From contig JAEYUD010000271.1 of the NCBI GenBank assembly GCA_023433685.1, forward strand, positions 1-9,743: a stretch of 9,743 bases of DNA. The letters are read 5' to 3'. Position 1 is the stretch's first letter. Each line of letters opens with the position of its first letter. Of the stretch, positions 5,829 to 9,743 are shown one piece after another. A program made the position numbers and the translations under genes. The stretch comes from Bacteroidota bacterium (GTDB lineage: Bacteria > Bacteroidota > Ignavibacteria > Ignavibacteriales > Ignavibacteriaceae). The notes under the pieces are model-generated. The model made no database searches. It saw only the letters and a program-made list of their open reading frames with translations, and was not told the DNA's origin.

Positions 5829-7316
5829 ATGAATGCAAAAAGTGATGTGCTTGAAAAGTTAATATCTCTCGCGAAAAGAAAAGGATTTGTCTACCAGTCG
5901 AGTGAGATCTATGGTGGATTGAACGGCTGCTATGATTACGGTCCACTTGGAAGTGAAATGCTCCGGAACCTCAAAGACGAGTGGTGGAAATTCATGACCT
6001 ACCGGGAAGATGTTGAAGGTCTTGATGCTTCCATTCTTATGTCGCCTGAAGTGTGGGTTGCATCCGGTCACGTTGAAAATTTTACCGATCCGATGATCGA
6101 CTGTAAATCGTGCCGGGCGAGGTTCAGGGTTGATTATCTTGTTGACCAGATCCCCGTGAAGAAAAAAACAAAGTTGCTCGAAGCCCTGTTAACTTCACTT
6201 GAAGGTTCAGATGTCCATACAAAGATCGCAGACAGCCTGAAGATGCTCGACACCAATGGTGACGAGGTTAACGATTTCATCACCGATCTATTCGAGACCG
6301 AGCACGCGACAAAGCTGATTGAAGAACTAAACTGCCCCAATTGTGGCAACAAGGGTTCATTCACTTCAGCACGCAAGTTCAACCTGATGTTCAAGACATT
6401 CCTTGGTCCGGTTGAAGAAACCGGCTCAACAATTTACTTGCGACCCGAAACGGCTCAAGGTATTTTTGTAAACTTCCTCAATGTTCAGAACGCGTCACGC
6501 CAGAAAGTGCCCTTTGGTATAGCACAGATAGGTAAGGCATTCAGAAACGAAATAAACACCCGCTACTTCCTCTTCCGGACTCGTGAATTTGAGCAGATGG
6601 AAATGCAGTATTTCGTGAAACCCACAGAAGACAAGAAATACTACGACTACTGGAAAGAGATCAGACTGAACTGGTACAAAAGCCTTGGGATGAAACCCGA
6701 GAATCTGAGATACCATGATCACCATCCTACCAAACTCGCGCATTATGCCAAGGAAGCAACAGATATCGAATATCAGTTCCCATTTGGCTGGGGTGAGATC
6801 GAGGGTATACACAACCGTACCGATTTTGACCTTGGAAGACATGAACAGTACTCGAAAAAGGGGCTTAAGTTCTTTGACGAGGAGACCAAGGAGAAATTCC
6901 TGCCATACATTATCGAGACATCTGCGGGAGCGAGCAGATCGTTCCTTGCCTTCCTTGTTGATTCGTATGAAGAGCAGGATCTTGGCGGTGATGTAAGAAC
7001 CGTTCTGCACCTCCATCCGAAACTTGCGCCTGTAAAAGCGGCGATACTTCCACTTGTCAACAAGGATGGAATGCCGGAATTCGCGCGCAAAATTGAAGCC
7101 GAACTCAGGTCCAGGTTCAAAATATTCTATGATGACAAGGCCGCGATCGGAAGACGGTACAGAAGAATGGATGAGATCGGTACCCCCTACGCGATCACCG
7201 TTGACACCCAGACCATGGAAGACAACAGCGTTACAGTACGTGAACGTGACAGCATGGAGCAGATCAGAATAGATGCTTCAAAGCTTTCAGGTTTTCTCGC
7301 GGAAAAATTGGCGTAA
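5829..7316 (+). CDS. glyQS: Glycyl-tRNA synthetase, single-chain dimeric type
   Basis: The 495-residue class II enzyme charges tRNA-Gly with glycine using ATP in the cytosol. It is the alpha2 type, not the alpha2-beta2 GlyQ/GlyS pair. Recognisable blocks are GCYDYGPLGSEML (33-45), RPETAQGIFVNF (205-216), motif 2 with FRNEINTRYFLFRTREFEQ (238-256), the WGEIEGIHNRTDFDL glycine-pocket block (321-335) and motif 3 GASRSFLAFLVDSY (367-380). A C-terminal anticodon-binding domain spans about 395-495 (HPKLAPVKAAILPL, GRRYRRMDEIGTPYAI, TVRERDSMEQ). Two CxxC pairs, Cys92/Cys95 and Cys169/Cys172, flank a charged insertion of about 70 residues and could bind zinc, as in related enzymes. Length and motifs are normal and complete. 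It stands alone, with its own upstream region and a terminator 25 bp after the stop. No T-box leader is visible. Confidence 0.97.
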   Translation: MNAKSDVLEKLISLAKRKGFVYQSSEIYGGLNGCYDYGPLGSEMLRNLKDEWWKFMTYREDVEGLDASILMSPEVWVASGHVENFTDPMIDCKSCRARFRVDYLVDQIPVKKKTKLLEALLTSLEGSDVHTKIADSLKMLDTNGDEVNDFITDLFETEHATKLIEELNCPNCGNKGSFTSARKFNLMFKTFLGPVEETGSTIYLRPETAQGIFVNFLNVQNASRQKVPFGIAQIGKAFRNEINTRYFLFRTREFEQMEMQYFVKPTEDKKYYDYWKEIRLNWYKSLGMKPENLRYHDHHPTKLAHYAKEATDIEYQFPFGWGEIEGIHNRTDFDLGRHEQYSKKGLKFFDEETKEKFLPYIIETSAGASRSFLAFLVDSYEEQDLGGDVRTVLHLHPKLAPVKAAILPLVNKDGMPEFARKIEAELRSRFKIFYDDKAAIGRRYRRMDEIGTPYAITVDTQTMEDNSVTVRERDSMEQIRIDASKLSGFLAEKLA

Positions 7317-7341
7317 CCGCCGGGTATTGCCGGTAATTTTT

Positions 7342-7374
7342 GAGGCTGCCCTTTAAAGCAGCCTCTTTTTGTTT
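7342..7374 (+). terminator. Rho-independent terminator of glyQS
   Basis: An 8-bp perfect GC-rich stem pairs GAGGCTGC (7342-7349) with GCAGCCTC (7358-7365) around an 8-nt loop, followed directly by TTTTTGTTT. It starts 25 bp after the glyQS stop and separates that gene from the TPR gene. Confidence 0.9.
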
Positions 7375-7431
7375 CCAGGGATGGAAAAATTGGATCAAAA
7401 ATTTTATGAAACTTCTTTGTCTGGCAATAAG

Positions 7432-7437
7432 TATAAT
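7432..7437 (+). promoter_or_regulatory. Candidate -10 box TATAAT before the TPR gene
   Basis: A perfect TATAAT lies 29 bp before the ATG at 7467 and after the glyQS terminator, where a promoter is needed. No good -35 hexamer sits 16-18 bp upstream; the nearest TTGTCT (7417-7422) is only 9 bp away. Confidence 0.35.
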
Positions 7438-7466
7438 TGAGAAGTAAAACTAAAAAGTAATTGAAC

Positions 7467-8600
7467 ATGCGCAAGAACATATCCTTAATCCTTTTATCAT
7501 TACTTCTTACCACAACCCTATTCTCACAGGATCAGAACACAATAATCGATCAGGGGATAAAAGATGTTTATTCACTGAACTTTACGGCGGCAGAAGCGAA
7601 ATTCCGCTCCCTGTTGCGGGAAAACCCAAAGAATCCCGCGGGTCTCTTTTATTTGGCGATGATTGACTGGTGGAAAATTCTTGTTGATCTGGATGACCAG
7701 TCGAAAGATGACCTGTTTTACAAGAAACTCGATGATGTTATTTACGTTTGCGACGAGCTGTTAGACAATAACCCCGATGATTTTAACGCTCTCTTCTTCA
7801 AAGGAGGGGCGATCGGGTTCAGAGGGAGGCTCCGCTCGTTGAGGGAAAGCTGGCTTAAAGCAGCTGATGACGGCAGGGAAGCACTTCCCATTGTTAACAA
7901 GGCCTTAAAACTCCAGCCGAGAAACGCCGACGTTCTTCTTGGAACAGGAATTTACTCATACTACATCTCGGTGATCCCTGATGAATATCCCGCGGTTAAA
8001 CCATTGCTGATCTTCTTCCCATCAGGTGACAAGGCACAAGGGATAAAGGATCTGGTTAGAGTCGCTGAAAAAGGGAGATTCGCGAAGTATGAAGCGATGT
8101 ACTTCCTGATGACACTGTATCAGGAGTTTGAGAAAGATGCCAACAGTTCAGAGAAATACGCTAAACAGTTAACAGATCTTTTCCCTGAAAACCCCGTATT
8201 TCTGAAGTGGCGGGGAAGGGCTGCAGTTATGCGTGGTGATTACCCCCTTATAAAGGATATCTATTCAAAACTTTATGCCGGCTGCCAGGAAGGGAAGTTT
8301 GGATACTCTCAAAAAGTTAAGAGGGAGACTTCTTACTACCTTGGGTTTTATTACAAGGTGATGGGGCAGTGGGACTCATGCAAAACCTTCTTTAAGGAGT
8401 CAGTTGATCTCTCCAAAAAAATTGAGAAAGGTGATGCCTCCGGTTACTGGGTGAACTCGGTGCTTTATCTTGGAATGGCTTATGATAAATTGAACGAACG
8501 CGATCTCGCGTTGAAATGTTACAATGATGTTCTCGAAATGAATGAATACAGCAGCTCACACAAGTTAGCGAAAACCTATATCAATGCCCCGTACCGTTAA
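7467..8600 (+). CDS. Secreted tetratricopeptide-repeat protein of unknown function
   Basis: The 377-residue product has a Sec signal peptide (MRKNISLILLSLLLTTTLFS, likely cut near residue 20 before QDQ) and no lipobox Cys, so it is probably periplasmic. The rest is helical and fits TPR-type repeats: about 28-60 (YSLNFTAAEAKFRSLLRENP), 140-165, 207-240, 286-316 (YYLGFYYKVMGQWDSCKTFF) and 331-364 (SVLYLGMAYDKLNERDLALKCY). The central block GIYSYYISVIP followed by LIFFPSGDKAQGIKDL is more conserved-looking than plain TPR and recalls the GF-GD-GL pattern of the Iml2/TTC39 family, which is a tentative resemblance only. TPR arrays usually mediate protein-protein contacts, and no catalytic motif was seen. 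A TTG at 7461 would add two residues; ATG 7467 is preferred. There is no Shine-Dalgarno. The gene overlaps the following amidotransferase gene by 17 bp. Confidence 0.88.
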   Translation: MRKNISLILLSLLLTTTLFSQDQNTIIDQGIKDVYSLNFTAAEAKFRSLLRENPKNPAGLFYLAMIDWWKILVDLDDQSKDDLFYKKLDDVIYVCDELLDNNPDDFNALFFKGGAIGFRGRLRSLRESWLKAADDGREALPIVNKALKLQPRNADVLLGTGIYSYYISVIPDEYPAVKPLLIFFPSGDKAQGIKDLVRVAEKGRFAKYEAMYFLMTLYQEFEKDANSSEKYAKQLTDLFPENPVFLKWRGRAAVMRGDYPLIKDIYSKLYAGCQEGKFGYSQKVKRETSYYLGFYYKVMGQWDSCKTFFKESVDLSKKIEKGDASGYWVNSVLYLGMAYDKLNERDLALKCYNDVLEMNEYSSSHKLAKTYINAPYR

Positions 8601-9171
8601 GAAAAAAGTTTTGATTATCGACAATTACGATTCATTCACATGGAATCTTGTCGCCTTGCTGAAACAGGGAAGCGCGGATGTGGATGTGATCTATAACGAC
8701 GATCCGAAATGTCTCATGATACCGGAAAAAATGTACCACGGGATACTCCTCTCACCGGGACCCGGAACGCCTGACACTGCGGGGCATACACTAAATGTTC
8801 TTGAGAAATACGCGGGAAAAATACCGGTTTTCGGTGTGTGCCTCGGCCACCAATCGATAGGGCAGCACTTCGGATTGAAAGTATTGAATGCCCCTGAACC
8901 GGTTCATGGAAAAGCATCAACGATATCGCATGATGGGAAAGGGGTTTTCCGGGGGCTCCGCAGACAGTTGAAAGTAATTCGATATCACTCGTTGGTTGTC
9001 TCGGAACCAGGTGAAGACTCGCCTTTGGTAGTTACATCACGAACTGGTGACGGAGTTATAATGGGTTTGCGGCACAAGAATTTGGCGTTGGAGAGTGTTC
9101 AGTTTCACCCTGACTCTGCCGCAACAGAACAAGGGCAGGGGCTGATCAAGAACTGGCTTAAAAGTATCTAA
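8584..9171 (+). CDS. TrpG/PabA-type class I glutamine amidotransferase
   Basis: The 195-residue product is the glutaminase subunit that releases ammonia from glutamine for anthranilate synthase (tryptophan) or aminodeoxychorismate synthase (folate); sequence alone does not separate the two. The family blocks are in order: LIIDNYDSFTWNL (10-22), oxyanion strand LSPGPGTP (56-63), nucleophile elbow GVCLGHQSIG with Cys86 (84-93), HGKAS (108-112), RYHSLVV (133-139) and the His block QFHPDSA with His175 (173-179). Length is normal for the family. The third triad position is Asp177 where Glu is almost always found (HPES becomes HPDS). It begins 17 bp inside the TPR gene, with no Shine-Dalgarno of its own, which suggests translational coupling. 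No chorismate-binding partner (TrpE/PabB) lies in the window. Confidence 0.93.
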   Translation: MPRTVKKKVLIIDNYDSFTWNLVALLKQGSADVDVIYNDDPKCLMIPEKMYHGILLSPGPGTPDTAGHTLNVLEKYAGKIPVFGVCLGHQSIGQHFGLKVLNAPEPVHGKASTISHDGKGVFRGLRRQLKVIRYHSLVVSEPGEDSPLVVTSRTGDGVIMGLRHKNLALESVQFHPDSAATEQGQGLIKNWLKSI

Positions 9172-9740
9172 AGGGGTTTTTCTCCCTCATCCGGCGCGCT
9201 GAAACTATATAAAAGTGTGTCACCAATTCTTTTGAACGGTTCCTTTCCGAAATTCTCCGCATCCTTCTCCGCCGTCTGGATTGATCTCTCTATCAGCATC
9301 ACACCTCCTGGCTTCAGTAGATTTCTCCTCATTATATTTGAAACCACATCCCACACATCGAACTCGTAAAATGGAGGGTCAGCCAGAATCATGTCGAACT
9401 TGAGCGAGGTCGAGGAAGTGAAGGTGGTTGCCGTCATTTTGTGAACTTTAACACGATCGGCAACTCCCAATAAATTAATATTCTCCAGCAACACTTTTTG
9501 AACGGGGAAATTCTTTTCTACGAAGTGGACTGTCGCCGCCCCCCGGCTGAGCATCTCAAAACCCAACGATCCGGAACCTGAATAAACGTCAGCAACAACT
9601 GCATCTTCAAGGTCATAATAGTTTGCGAGGTAATTGAACAGCGATTGCTTAACCTTGTCAGTGGTTGGACGTGTAAATTTGGAGTCGGGAGTCTTGATGA
9701 ACCTTCCTCCAAACTCACCTGAAATTATTCTAAGCCTCAC
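9168..9740 (-). CDS. rsmD: 16S rRNA (guanine-966-N2)-methyltransferase RsmD
   Basis: The 190-residue SAM-dependent methyltransferase modifies G966 of 16S rRNA during 30S assembly. Visible RsmD features are the N-terminal MRLRIISGEFGGRFI, the RPTTDKVKQSLFN block (24-36), SAM-binding motif I DVYSGSGSLG (51-60) followed by EMLSRGA, the acidic ribose-binding position Glu75 in FVEKN, catalytic motif IV DPPF (121-124) and LLKPGGVMLIE. Length is close to the usual 185-200. The start is GTG at 9740, chosen because it aligns with the usual MR-(L)-R-I-I-x-G beginning. Only 3 bp remain to the window edge, so an upstream start or ribosome binding site cannot be excluded. The gene converges on the amidotransferase gene, with stop codons sharing CTAA at 9168-9171, and no terminator hairpin is visible between them. 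Confidence 0.94.
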   Translation of the reverse strand: MRLRIISGEFGGRFIKTPDSKFTRPTTDKVKQSLFNYLANYYDLEDAVVADVYSGSGSLGFEMLSRGAATVHFVEKNFPVQKVLLENINLLGVADRVKVHKMTATTFTSSTSLKFDMILADPPFYEFDVWDVVSNIMRRNLLKPGGVMLIERSIQTAEKDAENFGKEPFKRIGDTLLYSFSAPDEGEKPL

Positions 9741-9743
9741 TTC

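Noticed and set aside
5710..5946. 78-codon minus-strand frame covering the divergent region and the start of glyQS
   Set aside because: It starts at GTG inside glyQS, overlaps its first 118 bp antisense, and encodes a low-complexity His/Ser/Phe/Leu-rich product with no signal peptide or motif.
6495..7016. Open frame of 173 codons on the minus strand
   Set aside because: It is entirely antisense to the conserved catalytic core of glyQS. The composition looks like a reverse-frame shadow and no domain is recognisable.
7417..7437. Sigma-54 promoter suggested by TGGCAATAAG before the TPR gene
   Set aside because: TGGCA resembles a -24 box, but the base pair where GC should occur at -12 is AA, and no TTGC follows.

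Overview
The window is an ordinary-looking chromosomal segment from a Gram-negative bacterium. The best guess is the Bacteroidota/Ignavibacteria/Chlorobi group. This is inferred from outer-membrane barrel-type proteins ending in an aromatic residue, AT-rich start regions that often lack a Shine-Dalgarno sequence, a single-chain dimeric-type glycyl-tRNA synthetase, TAnnTTTG-like promoter candidates and a NtrC-family regulator. G+C looks intermediate by eye. I saw no mobile element, CRISPR array, tRNA or rRNA.

Layout. (1) Positions 1-1798, plus strand: the 3' end of an outer-membrane barrel-like gene, overlapped by 11 bp by a 470-residue secreted, predicted outer-membrane protein. A strong hairpin at 1816-1848 closes this unit. 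(2) Positions 1864-5669, minus strand: a cytosolic PAS-PAS histidine kinase, then 17 bp later a sigma-54-dependent NtrC-type response regulator, then 78 bp later a metallo-beta-lactamase-fold hydrolase, all in one direction. (3) Positions 5670-5828: a divergent AT-rich control region with an 8-bp inverted repeat and a perfect 9-bp tandem repeat. (4) Positions 5829-7316, plus: glycyl-tRNA synthetase with its own terminator. (5) Positions 7467-9171, plus: a secreted TPR protein overlapped by 17 bp by a TrpG/PabA-type glutamine amidotransferase. (6) Positions 9168-9740, minus: RsmD, the 16S rRNA m2G966 methyltransferase, meeting the amidotransferase gene tail to tail with overlapping stop codons.

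How the genes work together. The kinase and regulator are almost certainly a cognate pair: the kinase would sense a cytosolic signal through its PAS domains and phosphorylate Asp53 of the regulator, which would open sigma-54 promoters. No sigma-54 promoter was recognised in the window, so the targets probably lie elsewhere. The hydrolase may be the output or feedback arm of this unit, but that rests only on its position. The other genes are housekeeping (glyQS, rsmD, trpG/pabA) or envelope genes of unknown role. Nothing here is convincingly a new system. The most notable points are the His-Pro-Asp in place of His-Pro-Glu in the amidotransferase triad, the structured divergent control region, and the kinase-regulator-hydrolase cluster.
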